A model generated the notes under the pieces. That model was not told the origin of the DNA. It ran no database searches and was given only the letters and a program-made list of their open reading frames with translations. 64,000 nt of DNA, taken from positions 2,960,001-3,024,000 of the forward strand of contig NZ_CP139715.1 in assembly GCF_034377285.1 (NCBI RefSeq). The letters run 5' to 3'. Positions 55,053-63,819 of this stretch are shown here, in pieces; position 1 is the first letter of the stretch, and every line of letters starts with the position of its first letter. The position numbers and the translations under genes were made by a program. This DNA comes from Thalassobaculum sp. OXR-137. GTDB taxonomy: Bacteria > Pseudomonadota > Alphaproteobacteria > Thalassobaculales > Thalassobaculaceae.

Positions 55053-55912
55053 GTGGGCCCTTGCTGGAGGTGGAGGGGCTCAGCATCGACTTCCCCACCC
55101 GGACCCGAACGGTCCATGCGGTGCGCGACATCAGCCTCTCGGTCGGCCGCGAGAAGGTCGGCATCGTCGGCGAGTCCGGCTCCGGCAAGACCATGACCGG
55201 CCGCGCCGTGCTCGGCCTGATCCGGCCCCCGGGGATCGTCACCGCCCGCAAGATGGATTTCGACGGCATCGACCTCACGAAGCTGTCGGAGCGGGAGTAC
55301 CGCCGGATCCGCGGCAACCGCATCGCCATGGTGATGCAGGACCCGAAATTCTCCCTCAACCCGGTGATGACCATCGGCCGACAGATCGACGAGGCCTATC
55401 GGGTCGCCGCCGGCGCCGCCGCCGGTGCCGCCCGCCGCCGCACGATGGAAATGCTGGAGGCGGTGCGGATCCGCGATCCGGAGCGGGTCTACAAGGCCTA
55501 TCCGCACGAGGTGTCGGGCGGCATGGGCCAGCGCATCATGATCGCCATGATGCTGATCGCCGAGCCCGACCTGCTGATCGCCGACGAGCCGACCTCGGCC
55601 CTCGACGTGACGGTGCAGATGCAGGTGCTGGCCATCGTCGACGACCTGGTCAGCCAGCGCGGCATGGGGCTGATGTTCATTTCCCACGACCTCAATCTGG
55701 TCGCCTCGTTCTGCGACCGGGTGGTGATCATGTATGCCGGGCAGGTGGTGGAGACCTGCCGGGCGTCGGAACTGCACAACGCCACCCATCCCTACACCCG
55801 CGGCCTGCTGGCCTCGCTGCCGCGGGTCGATCAGCCGGTCGAGCGTCTGTCGACGCTGGTCCGCCAGGAATCCTGGAAGACGGAGCCCGGTGTCGATGCC
55901 CGACTTGTCTGA
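55049..55912 (+). CDS. Dpp/Opp-type ABC ATPase (DppD-like, short form)
   Basis: The protein has 287 residues: Walker A GESGSGKTMTGRAVL, signature VSGGMGQRIMIAMML, Walker [19 protein letters not shown]. It stops soon after the core domain and lacks the HPY cysteine region seen in the first importer's DppD-like protein (349 residues). Short forms exist in the family, so this is probably normal. The last 17 bases overlap the next gene. Confidence 0.9.
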   Translation: MSGPLLEVEGLSIDFPTRTRTVHAVRDISLSVGREKVGIVGESGSGKTMTGRAVLGLIRPPGIVTARKMDFDGIDLTKLSEREYRRIRGNRIAMVMQDPKFSLNPVMTIGRQIDEAYRVAAGAAAGAARRRTMEMLEAVRIRDPERVYKAYPHEVSGGMGQRIMIAMMLIAEPDLLIADEPTSALDVTVQMQVLAIVDDLVSQRGMGLMFISHDLNLVASFCDRVVIMYAGQVVETCRASELHNATHPYTRGLLASLPRVDQPVERLSTLVRQESWKTEPGVDARLV

Positions 55913-56708
55913 TACGTCCGGCGCAGACGTGGCGCTGCTGATCAGCCATCTGGACGTCCGTTTCGGCAAGGGCGAGGGGGCCGTCCATGCGGTGCGCGAC
56001 GTGTCGCTGACCGTGCGCCGGGGCGAGAGCTTCGGACTGGTCGGCGAGTCCGGCTCCGGCAAGTCGACGGTGCTGCGCGCCATCGCCGGGCTGGCGACGG
56101 ACTGGACCGGGCGGATCGCGGTGGACGGCACCGATCTCGGCCCGAAGCGGTCGAAGACGTTCTACGAGACCGTCCAGATGGTGTTCCAGGACCCCTACGG
56201 ATCCCTGCACCCGCGCCACACGGTCGACCGCACCCTCAGCGAGCCGGCGAAGATCCACGGCATCGGCAATGTCGGCGCGCGGGTCGAGGCATTGCTGCGC
56301 GATGTCGGGCTGGGGCGGGAGTTCCGGTTCCGCTATCCGCACCAGCTTTCCGGCGGCCAGCGTCAGCGGGTGGCGATCGCCCGGGCCCTGATGCTGGAGC
56401 CGCGGATCCTGCTGCTGGACGAACCGACGTCGGCCCTCGACGTGTCGGTGCAGGCGGAGATCCTGAACCTGCTGCAGCGCCTCAAGCAGGAGCACGGGCT
56501 GACCTACATCCTGGTCAGCCACGACCTGGCGGTGATCGCCCATATGTGCGACCGGCTGGCGGTGATGAATGCCGGCCGGGTGGTGGAGGAGATGGATGTC
56601 GACCAGCTCCGCCGCGCGCAGCCGCAGCACAACTACACCCGCCAGCTTCTCAACGCGTCGCTCGGCTATGACCGGGAAACCGCGGACTCGCTGCTGACCT
56701 TCGATTGA
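55896..56708 (+). CDS. Dpp/Opp-type ABC ATPase (DppF-like, short form)
   Basis: The protein has 270 residues from ATG 55896 (MPDLSDTSGADVALLISHLD), which lies inside the end of the preceding gene; the upstream frame is otherwise not protein-like. Walker A is [17 protein letters not shown], the Q-loop MVFQDPYGSLHPRHTVDR, signature LSGGQRQRVAIARAL, Walker B ILLLDEPTSALDVSVQAE. No HPY cysteine region. It completes the second importer. Confidence 0.9.
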   Translation: MPDLSDTSGADVALLISHLDVRFGKGEGAVHAVRDVSLTVRRGESFGLVGESGSGKSTVLRAIAGLATDWTGRIAVDGTDLGPKRSKTFYETVQMVFQDPYGSLHPRHTVDRTLSEPAKIHGIGNVGARVEALLRDVGLGREFRFRYPHQLSGGQRQRVAIARALMLEPRILLLDEPTSALDVSVQAEILNLLQRLKQEHGLTYILVSHDLAVIAHMCDRLAVMNAGRVVEEMDVDQLRRAQPQHNYTRQLLNASLGYDRETADSLLTFD

Positions 56709-56729
56709 GGGAACACAGTCCATCCGCTC

Positions 56730-56814
56730 CCCCACGTCATCCTGAACTCGTTGCAGGATCATGCCGCGGACGGGTCAGCAGCCTGATCCTGGATCAAGTC
56801 CAGGATGACGGGGA
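56730..56814. repeat. Imperfect palindromic intergenic repeat (CGTCATCCTG...CAGGATGACG)
   Basis: After the second importer, CCCACGTCATCCTGAACTC..TTGCAGGATCA faces its near-complement TGATCCTGGATCAAGTCCAGGATGACGGGG-like arm, with a central unpaired stretch of about 22 bases. The motif GTCATCC..GGATGAC is a common dispersed palindrome in alphaproteobacterial genomes. It may fold in the mRNA and end or protect the transcript. Confidence 0.6.
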
Positions 56815-56948
56815 GTGGCGCTGAATGGGAAACATACCAATAATTTTCCTATGGTCTTGACGGCGTCCGTCCGGCGACGGAAATCCCACCAGGCTCCGTT
56901 GTAACGGGACCGACGGCCGGTTCTCGGCCTCGGATCCGTTCGAACCCG

Positions 56949-58160
56949 GTGGATTCCGTGACCGACAGTGACACTCTCAAGGCGCCGGCGAAGCCCCGGC
57001 GGCGCTCGCGCAGCGGCCGACGCTGGCTCCTTCTTCTGCTGGCCATCGTTCTGGTCGGGGCCGGCGCGGCCGTCTATGGCCGGGACCTGCTGTTCGACCC
57101 GGCCCCCGTCGCACCGCGTACGGCCACGGTAGAGCGTGGCACGCTGGAGCGCACGGTGACGTCGCTGGGCACCATCAAACCGCGTGACTACGTCGATGTG
57201 GGCGCCCAGATCTCCGGCCAGATCAGCAAGCTCTATGTCCAGATCGGCGATCAGGTGCAACAGGGCGACCTGCTGGCGGAACTCGACGCCCGGGTTCAGG
57301 AATCCAAGGTGGTGGCGAACCGGGCCAAGCTTGCCGATCTCAGCGCGCAGCTGCGCCAACGCGAGGCCGAGCGTCAGCTCGCCCGCCAGCAGCATCAGCG
57401 CAACCAGCGGCTCTTTTCCGCCAAGGCGATCAGCGAGGACGAGCTGCAGATCGGCGCTGCCAGCCTTGCCGTCGCCGAGGCGTCGATCGAATCCCTGAAG
57501 GCGCAGATCGACCAGGCCCAGGCGACCCTGGACGCCGACGTGACCAATCTCGGCTATACCGAGATCCGTGCACCCATGTCCGGCACGGTGGTCTCCCTCG
57601 ACGCGGTGGAGGGCCAGACCCTGAACGCCAACCAGACCGCCCCGATCATCCTGCAGATCGCCGATCTGGACACGATGACGGTCTGGGCCGAGGTGGCGGA
57701 GGCCGATGTGGTGCTGCTGAAACCCGGCACGGCGCTGTACTTCACCACGCTGGGGATGCCCGACCGCGAGTGGTACTGGATCGTCCGCCAGGTGCTGCCG
57801 ACGCCCGAGGTGGTCAACGATGTGGTCCTGTACAACGCGCTGATCGATATCGACAACACCGACCGGGCCCTGATGTCGGAGATGACCGCCCAGGTGTTCT
57901 TCGTCCTCGACCGGGCGGAGAACCTGCCGCTGGTGCCGCTGGCCGCGCTGAGCGCAGGCCGGGAAGGCAAGACGCAGACGGTCACCGTCATGAAGCCCGA
58001 CGGTACCCAGGAGCGTCGTCCCGTGGAGGTCCGGCTCAGCAACCGGACCACGGCCGCGGTCTCTTCCGGCCTGGAGGGCGGCGAGCAGGTCGTCCTGCCG
58101 GTCTCCGGCGCGGGACCGCGAGCCGGCGGACGGCCGGGCGGGTTCGGAGCCCGGCTGTGA
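56949..58160 (+). CDS. macA: MacA-like periplasmic adaptor (membrane fusion protein)
   Basis: The 403-residue protein starts at GTG (a second GTG is 9 bases on). One N-terminal TM helix lies at about 24-44, followed by a barrel/lipoyl half (VGAQISGQISKLYVQIGDQV), a coiled-coil hairpin at about 115-200 (RQREAERQLARQQHQRNQRL), the second lipoyl half (LGYTEIRAPMSGTVVSLDAV) and a C-terminal beta domain. It links MacB to an outer-membrane channel. The stop overlaps the MacB start as GTGA. Confidence 0.9.
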   Translation: MDSVTDSDTLKAPAKPRRRSRSGRRWLLLLLAIVLVGAGAAVYGRDLLFDPAPVAPRTATVERGTLERTVTSLGTIKPRDYVDVGAQISGQISKLYVQIGDQVQQGDLLAELDARVQESKVVANRAKLADLSAQLRQREAERQLARQQHQRNQRLFSAKAISEDELQIGAASLAVAEASIESLKAQIDQAQATLDADVTNLGYTEIRAPMSGTVVSLDAVEGQTLNANQTAPIILQIADLDTMTVWAEVAEADVVLLKPGTALYFTTLGMPDREWYWIVRQVLPTPEVVNDVVLYNALIDIDNTDRALMSEMTAQVFFVLDRAENLPLVPLAALSAGREGKTQTVTVMKPDGTQERRPVEVRLSNRTTAAVSSGLEGGEQVVLPVSGAGPRAGGRPGGFGARL

Positions 58161-60097
58161 CCGATGTACCGCTGCTCAGCTTCCGCGGGGTCGGCAAGCG
58201 CTATCCCTCCGGCGCGGGGGAGGTGGTCGCCCTCGACGCCATCGACCTGGACATCCACGACGGCGAATTCGTCGCCATCATCGGCCAGTCCGGCTCGGGC
58301 AAGTCGACGCTGATGCACATCCTCGGCTGCCTCGACCGGCCGTCGCGCGGTACCTACGCCGTGCGCGGCATCGAGGTGGACGATCTCGACGCGGACGAGC
58401 TGGCCAGCCTGCGCCGGGACGTCTTCGGTTTCGTCTTCCAGCGCTACAACCTGATCTCGACGCTGAGTGCGGCGGAGAATGTGGAGCTTCCGGCGATCTA
58501 TGCCGGCCGGTCCCGGGACAACCGGGAGGAGCGGGCGGACGACCTGCTCGGCCGGCTCGGCCTCGGCGACCGGGGCCATCACCGGCCGAGCCAGCTTTCC
58601 GGCGGCCAGCAGCAGCGGGCGTCCATCGCCCGCGCTTTGATGAACGACCCCGCGGTGATCCTGGCCGACGAGCCGACCGGCGCCCTGGACAGCCGTTCGG
58701 GTGCCGAAGTGCTGGACATGCTGGAGCGGCTGAACGGCGAAGGTCGCACGGTGGTGATGATCACCCACGACCCCTCGGTGGCGGCCCGCGCCCACCGGGT
58801 GATCCGGCTGCTGGACGGCCGCATCGTCGAGGATACCGGCCGGGTCGATCCGGACCGACCCGGCGCTGCCGCGGATGCCGCAGGCTGGAGACCCGCCGGC
58901 TCCAGCCTGGCGACCTTGCCCGAAGCGGTGCGGATGTCCCTGCGGTCCCTGCGGGCCAACCTGTTCCGCAGTGCGCTCACCCTGCTCGGCGTGGTGATCG
59001 GCGTCGCCGCCGTGGTCACCATGCTGGCGGTGGGCGAGGGTAGCCGCGCCGACGTGCTGGGCCGGATTCAGTCGATGGGTACAAACCTTCTGCTGATCCG
59101 CCCGGGTGCGCCTGGCGTGCGCGGCGACGGCGATACCGCGACATTGGTCACCGCCGATGCCGAAGCGTTGAGGGGTGTCGCGGGTGTGGCGGCGGTCAGC
59201 CCGGAGAAGCGCGGATCCTCGACCATGCGCTTCGGCAATGTCGACTACCGCGCGTCGGTTCAGGGCGTCTGGCCCGACTACGCCTCAGCCCGAGACTGGA
59301 GCATGGAGAGCGGCGGCTTCATCACCGCCGCCGATGTCGACAGCTACGCACCGGTCGCCGTTCTCGGCCGCACGGTGGTCGACAACCTGTTTCCCAACGG
59401 CGACGAGCCGATCGGCACCTACATCCTGATCGGCAACATTCCGTTCGAGGTGGTCGGCGTGCTGTCGGCGAAGGGCGCGACACCCTTCGGCTCCGACCAG
59501 GACGACACGGTGCTGGTCCCACTGACCACCGGGGCCATGCGGATCTTCGGCCAGCCGCACCTGGATACGATCACCGTCAAGGTCGCGGACCTTGACACCA
59601 TGGACGCGACGGAGCAGGCGGTGAAGGACCTGCTGTTCGCCCGCCACCGTGCCGAGGATTTCCGGGTGCGCAACACCGCCTCACTGATCGAGACCGTCGA
59701 GCAGACCCAGGACACGCTGACGATCTTGCTCGGCTCGGTGGCGGCGATCTCGCTGCTGGTCGGCGGCATCGGGGTTATGAACATCATGCTGGTCAGCGTC
59801 ACCGAGCGAACCCGCGAGATCGGCGTGCGCATGGCCACCGGCGCGCGCATGCGGGACATCATGATCCAGTTCAACGTCGAGGCGCTGATCGTCTGCGGCA
59901 TCGGCGGGCTGGCCGGGGTCGCCCTCGGTATCGCTGCCGGGATGGCCGCCTCCAGCTTCGGCATCTCCGTCGTGTTCTCGACCGGTCCGGCCGTCCTCGC
60001 CTTCGTCTGCGCGGTGACCACGGGCCTCGTCTTCGGCTGGTTCCCGGCGCGCAAGGCCGCCCGGCTGGAACCGGCGGTCGCCCTGACTGTGGAGTGA
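58157..60097 (+). CDS. macB: MacB-like ABC efflux protein (ATPase fused to permease)
   Basis: The 646-residue protein starts at GTG 58157, overlapping the adaptor stop. The ATPase domain spans about 1-235 (Walker A GQSGSGKSTLMHILG, signature LSGGQQQRASIARAL, Walker B VILADEPTGALDSRSG), then TM1 at about 275-300. A periplasmic domain of about 230 residues follows, and three C-terminal helices (SVAAISLLVGGIGVMNIMLV, TERTREIGVRMATGARMRDI). MacB exports macrolides, toxins, siderophores or heme precursors by a mechanotransmission cycle. The cargo here is unknown. Confidence 0.92.
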   Translation: MTDVPLLSFRGVGKRYPSGAGEVVALDAIDLDIHDGEFVAIIGQSGSGKSTLMHILGCLDRPSRGTYAVRGIEVDDLDADELASLRRDVFGFVFQRYNLISTLSAAENVELPAIYAGRSRDNREERADDLLGRLGLGDRGHHRPSQLSGGQQQRASIARALMNDPAVILADEPTGALDSRSGAEVLDMLERLNGEGRTVVMITHDPSVAARAHRVIRLLDGRIVEDTGRVDPDRPGAAADAAGWRPAGSSLATLPEAVRMSLRSLRANLFRSALTLLGVVIGVAAVVTMLAVGEGSRADVLGRIQSMGTNLLLIRPGAPGVRGDGDTATLVTADAEALRGVAGVAAVSPEKRGSSTMRFGNVDYRASVQGVWPDYASARDWSMESGGFITAADVDSYAPVAVLGRTVVDNLFPNGDEPIGTYILIGNIPFEVVGVLSAKGATPFGSDQDDTVLVPLTTGAMRIFGQPHLDTITVKVADLDTMDATEQAVKDLLFARHRAEDFRVRNTASLIETVEQTQDTLTILLGSVAAISLLVGGIGVMNIMLVSVTERTREIGVRMATGARMRDIMIQFNVEALIVCGIGGLAGVALGIAAGMAASSFGISVVFSTGPAVLAFVCAVTTGLVFGWFPARKAARLEPAVALTVE

Positions 60098-60101
60098 AGG
60101 A

Positions 60102-61532
60102 ATGTCCGTCCAACGAACAGTCGCCGCCCTCGGCCTCTGCCTTCTGGCCTCCGGCTGCGCCATCGCGCCGGACTGGACCAGGCCCTCGGCCCCGGTGCCC
60201 GGATCCTGGTCGCAGGAAACGGCACCCTCCCGTGCGGCGCCGGCCGCCCTGCCGGCTGTGGAGGCCGTGGCTCCCAGCGCCGACTGGTGGCGCCGCTTCG
60301 GTAGCGCCGAGCTGGATCGCCTGATGGCCCTGGCGATGGACGAGAATGTGGACCTCGCCACCGCCCGCTATCGGATCCAGCAGGCCCGTGCGGCCCTGCG
60401 ATCGGTCGCGGCGAACCGGGTGCCGTCGCTGGATGCCTCCGGAAACGTGTCGCGCGACCAGAACCTGGACGGCGGCGGTTCGGACAGCCGCTGGACCGGC
60501 GGCCTGACCCTGTCCTACGACGTCGATCCGTTCGGCGGGATCGACGCCCAGGTGGACAGCGCGGAATATGCCGTTCTGGCCGAGCAGTACGGGCGCGAGG
60601 CGACCCGGCTGGTGATGGAATCCGATCTCGCCGCCCTGTATTTCACCGTGCTCTCGACCCGACAGCGCACCGCGATTGCCCAGGACAATCTCGCGGCGGC
60701 CGTGCAGGTGCTGGACCTGGTGGAGGCGCGGGTGCGGGCCGGTGCCGCCACCGAACTCGATCTGGCGCAGCAGCGCTCGGCCGTGGCCGGTTTCCGGGCG
60801 CAGCTCGCGGCGCTGGAGCAGCAGCAGCGGGTGGCGATGAACGGCCTCGCGGTCCTGATCGGCCGCCCGCCAGGCGCTGTCGAGGTCCGCGAAACAGGCC
60901 TGCGATCCCTGACCCTGCCGCGCGTGGCGACCGGCCAGCCGTCGGACCTGCTGCTGCGGCGGCCGGATCTCCGCCGGGCGGAGGCGACGTTGCGCGCGTC
61001 CGATGCCGATGTGGCGGCGGCACGGGCGGCCTTCTATCCGACCGCGACGATCTCGGTCGGGGCCGCGGTCTCCGGCGCCTTCGACGGGGGCGTGTCCACC
61101 CTGGCCAGTCTGGCGTCGGGGTTGGCAGCGCCGATCTTCGACGGCGGCCGGCTCCAGGGCCAGTTCGACGCGGCGGATGCACGGCGGCTTGAACTCCTGG
61201 AGACCTATCGCGGTGCCGTTCTGACCGCCTTTCGCGAGACCGAGGACGCCATGGCGGGTGTGGATACCGGAAACCGCCGGGTCGAGGATCTGGCCATGGC
61301 GGCGGAGCAGGCGGGCTATGCCTATGAGCTGTCGCGCATCCGCTACGAAGCCGGGGCGGCGGACTTCCTGACGGTCCTGGACGCCCAGCGCACCAAGCTG
61401 TCGGCCGACGACACCCTGGTGCAGGCGCAGCTTTCGACCTTCCTGTCGGCGGCGGATCTGTTCGTGGCGCTGGGCGGCGGCTGGGACGTGGTCCCCGCCG
61501 TCGGCCAGATGTCGGCTGCGGCGGTGCGGTGA
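60102..61532 (+). CDS. TolC/NodT-like outer-membrane efflux lipoprotein
   Basis: The protein has 476 residues. A lipobox LLASGC gives acylation at the cysteine near residue 19. The RND outer-membrane repeats are PSADWWRRFGSAELDRLMAL, the long helices around ARVRAGAATELDLAQQRSAV and the second copy SRIRYEAGAADFLTVLDAQR. It forms a trimeric exit duct with the MacAB-like pair, 4 bases after macB. An operon with all three parts means a self-contained efflux pump. Confidence 0.92.
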   Translation: MSVQRTVAALGLCLLASGCAIAPDWTRPSAPVPGSWSQETAPSRAAPAALPAVEAVAPSADWWRRFGSAELDRLMALAMDENVDLATARYRIQQARAALRSVAANRVPSLDASGNVSRDQNLDGGGSDSRWTGGLTLSYDVDPFGGIDAQVDSAEYAVLAEQYGREATRLVMESDLAALYFTVLSTRQRTAIAQDNLAAAVQVLDLVEARVRAGAATELDLAQQRSAVAGFRAQLAALEQQQRVAMNGLAVLIGRPPGAVEVRETGLRSLTLPRVATGQPSDLLLRRPDLRRAEATLRASDADVAAARAAFYPTATISVGAAVSGAFDGGVSTLASLASGLAAPIFDGGRLQGQFDAADARRLELLETYRGAVLTAFRETEDAMAGVDTGNRRVEDLAMAAEQAGYAYELSRIRYEAGAADFLTVLDAQRTKLSADDTLVQAQLSTFLSAADLFVALGGGWDVVPAVGQMSAAAVR

Positions 61533-61537
61533 CGGGG

Positions 61538-62329
61538 TCAGTCGGTGTCCTTGCCGATCAGCGACGGGATCAGGATGTCATAGAACCGCCTGACGAGGCG
61601 GGCCTGGCGGGCTGAGGCGACCGGGACGACGGCGATCCGGTCGGTGATGCAGTAGCCCATGCCGAAGGCCTGGAGCTGAAGCTGCCAATAGGTGCTGGTG
61701 ACGCACTGGTCGCCGAGAATCAGGGGATGGCGCAGGATCGCCAGATTGATGAGCTCGGGGGCCTGGTACTGTCGGATCAACGGCCGGAAGAACGGAGTGA
61801 TGTAGCCGCGATCGCCGGCCATCTTGGTCAGGCGCGGGTCGGCCGTATGCAGCGTCCGGAATCTCAGCCGGCCGTCCCTGCGGTCCATGGTGGTGAAGGA
61901 ATATCCGTTGTGCTTCAGATAGCTCTGAAACGCTTCCGGCGAGTCCGAGGTGGCGGCCTTGGACCGGGCATCGGTGAGGCGGTCGAGCATACGGCTGTCC
62001 GGCAGATGATGGATCGCGCCGGGGAGAACCTGATCGCAGTCGCGCTCGAAGTCGGCCACCCACTCTTCCGGTAGGGCCCGAGCCAAGCGCTCCAGCAGCC
62101 GGTGGGACGGCCGCCAGTCGTCATGCAGCGTTCGATGGGTCTGGCTGGTCGAGACGCCGGCCAGGAGCGCCAGCTTGTACGGCGCTATGTGATTCTCTTC
62201 GAGCCAGACCCGTGCCATCTCTGTCAGTCGAAACAGGTCGAGTTCCACCTGGAACAGGGATCTCGGAATCGTCAGCTGATCCAGATCCAGTTCGAAGATG
62301 GAGGACAGATCAACGGGAGCATCAGCCAT
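61538..62329 (-). CDS. Unrecognised protein with an N-terminal helix-turn-helix-like segment
   Basis: The protein has 263 residues. The segment at about 50-90 (YKLALLAGVSTSQTHRTLHD, then RPSHRLLERLARALPEEW) reads like a Cro/CI-type helix-turn-helix. The remainder has a mixed alpha/beta pattern with SFTTMDRRDGRLRFRTLHTA and QLQAFGMGYCITDRIAVVPV, reminiscent of a ligand or PAS-like sensor but not assignable. A DNA-binding regulator with a sensor domain is plausible. It converges with the efflux operon (5 bases between stops) and faces the AT-rich segment upstream, which may be its promoter region. Confidence 0.6.
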   Translation of the reverse strand: MADAPVDLSSIFELDLDQLTIPRSLFQVELDLFRLTEMARVWLEENHIAPYKLALLAGVSTSQTHRTLHDDWRPSHRLLERLARALPEEWVADFERDCDQVLPGAIHHLPDSRMLDRLTDARSKAATSDSPEAFQSYLKHNGYSFTTMDRRDGRLRFRTLHTADPRLTKMAGDRGYITPFFRPLIRQYQAPELINLAILRHPLILGDQCVTSTYWQLQLQAFGMGYCITDRIAVVPVASARQARLVRRFYDILIPSLIGKDTD

Positions 62330-62985
62330 GGTCGAGAACCTGAGAGAACCGTCGTTCGTTCATTGAAGGCCTGGGAGTCGGTTGTGTGCCTGTCTGGTCG
62401 CGATCGACGGCCCGGGCGAAGCGCTATGACGAAGGCGAGGGTGGGCAAGGGAAAAGTTGGAGTGAACTACCTATATATCAATATTATTTGACGTTTATAA
62501 AAGTAAAATAAGTATTAATTCGTCGAAATAAATTCAAAATCAAATAATGCATCAAAAGAAAAATATAAAATATGAGAATTATTGTCTGTATATAGGCTTA
62601 AGTATTTTGTGTTTCAGTCGGATAATATTGCTTTCTACAATTTGAAGTCATATTTAAACATGAAGTACAAGAAGTAAATTTTCGATTTTCTGAAACAACC
62701 GCAAGCCGCAGATTGAAAATTTTCTATTAAAGGATTTCTGGAGACGGAGAGCCTGACAATGCTTTACGCGTATTTTTGTGGTGGTTTATAATGGTTTATC
62801 GTAGGATGCTCATTGGTGATGGGGTGGTGGGTTTAATATAATGAAGAGAATAAATAAATAATTGATTGGAATCATGAAGTATTCAGAAGGTATTTCTCGA
62901 AAGAATGGTCGTCGGGCGATTATGTATGATGAACTTTTGTTATCGATAAAAGTTCAGGTTCCTGTCCCGTCGGCGAGGGACGGCC
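62330..62985. other. AT-rich gene-free segment
   Basis: From about 62460 to 62960 the sequence is mostly A and T, while all flanking genes are GC-rich. It contains palindromes (GAAAATTTTC at 62715-62724; GAACTTTT at 62931-62938 with AAAAGTTC at 62948-62955, about 30 bases before the next gene), many TATAAT-like hexamers and no convincing coding sequence. Such patches often bind nucleoid proteins (H-NS/MvaT-like) and mark acquired DNA or strong divergent promoters. Confidence 0.6.
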
Positions 62986-63708
62986 GTGTGTTTTACTGAG
63001 GATAGCCGCGAGGCGCGATCGGCAGAGCGATCGATCGCCGAAATCCGCCACCGGATCGGCGAGGTCCGCGAAAGTCTGATCGATGAAATCATGGTATCGG
63101 CGGCGGAGCGCCTCGATCCGGATCCGGGAGGGGGTGGCGGCGCAGCGGCGGCCGAATCCGCCATTCGGCTGTCGCTTGTCGACAAAGCGCTCGTCGAGTT
63201 CGCTCCGGTGGGCGACCTGCTGGAGATCGCCGCCGGAGACAGCCGGCTTTCGGCCAGGCTTTCGGACCGGATCGGGGGCGGAGTCCGAACCCTGGATCGA
63301 TCTCCGCAGGTCGGGATCGACCTGGATATGCCCTGGCCGAACGCCGCGGACTGCGTCCTCGCCCTCGATCCGTATCGCGGCACAGCCGATCCGATCCGTC
63401 TGACCCGGCGCCTCTACGGGGCCACGGCCCGCCTCCTGGTCCTGGACACCATGCTCCACGATTTTCCGTTTTCCGGCTGGATCCAGACCCTCTCGGACGC
63501 TCCGGCACCCGCCTCAGGCCCGCGCGGTCGGATGGCGATCGAATTGCAGCCGACCTATCGGGGGCTGATCGACAGCCTCTACCAGGTTGGCTTCGAGGCC
63601 GTAACCGAGGTCGTCCCGGCCCCGAGCCTGTTCGCGGCCCTGCCATATGCCACACCGTATCATGCGCATCGACGCGCGGTCTTCGTCGCCCAGAAAAGGG
63701 TGCCTTAG
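62986..63708 (+). CDS. Putative methyltransferase-fold protein of unknown function
   Basis: The 240-residue protein starts at GTG 62986 with GAGGGA six bases upstream; a stop codon closes the frame 39 bases before. The N-terminal 60 residues are helical and charged. The middle segment VGDLLEIAAGDSRLSARLSD followed by GIDLDMPWPNAADCVLALDP resembles the class I SAM-methyltransferase strand I and acidic loop, though the glycine-rich motif is weak (EIAAGDSR). The C-terminal half has ARLLVLDTMLHDFPFSGWIQ. No enzyme family could be named. Confidence 0.55.
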   Translation: MCFTEDSREARSAERSIAEIRHRIGEVRESLIDEIMVSAAERLDPDPGGGGGAAAAESAIRLSLVDKALVEFAPVGDLLEIAAGDSRLSARLSDRIGGGVRTLDRSPQVGIDLDMPWPNAADCVLALDPYRGTADPIRLTRRLYGATARLLVLDTMLHDFPFSGWIQTLSDAPAPASGPRGRMAIELQPTYRGLIDSLYQVGFEAVTEVVPAPSLFAALPYATPYHAHRRAVFVAQKRVP

Positions 63709-63819
63709 AACTGGCGGTCGGCCGTCGCGCAATATTCGCGATAGCTTGGAACCGACGGCTTCTCCGGGTCGTTGTGCTATCGGGCGCATGGGCGCCGATC
63801 CCGACCTGCGGAGACAACA

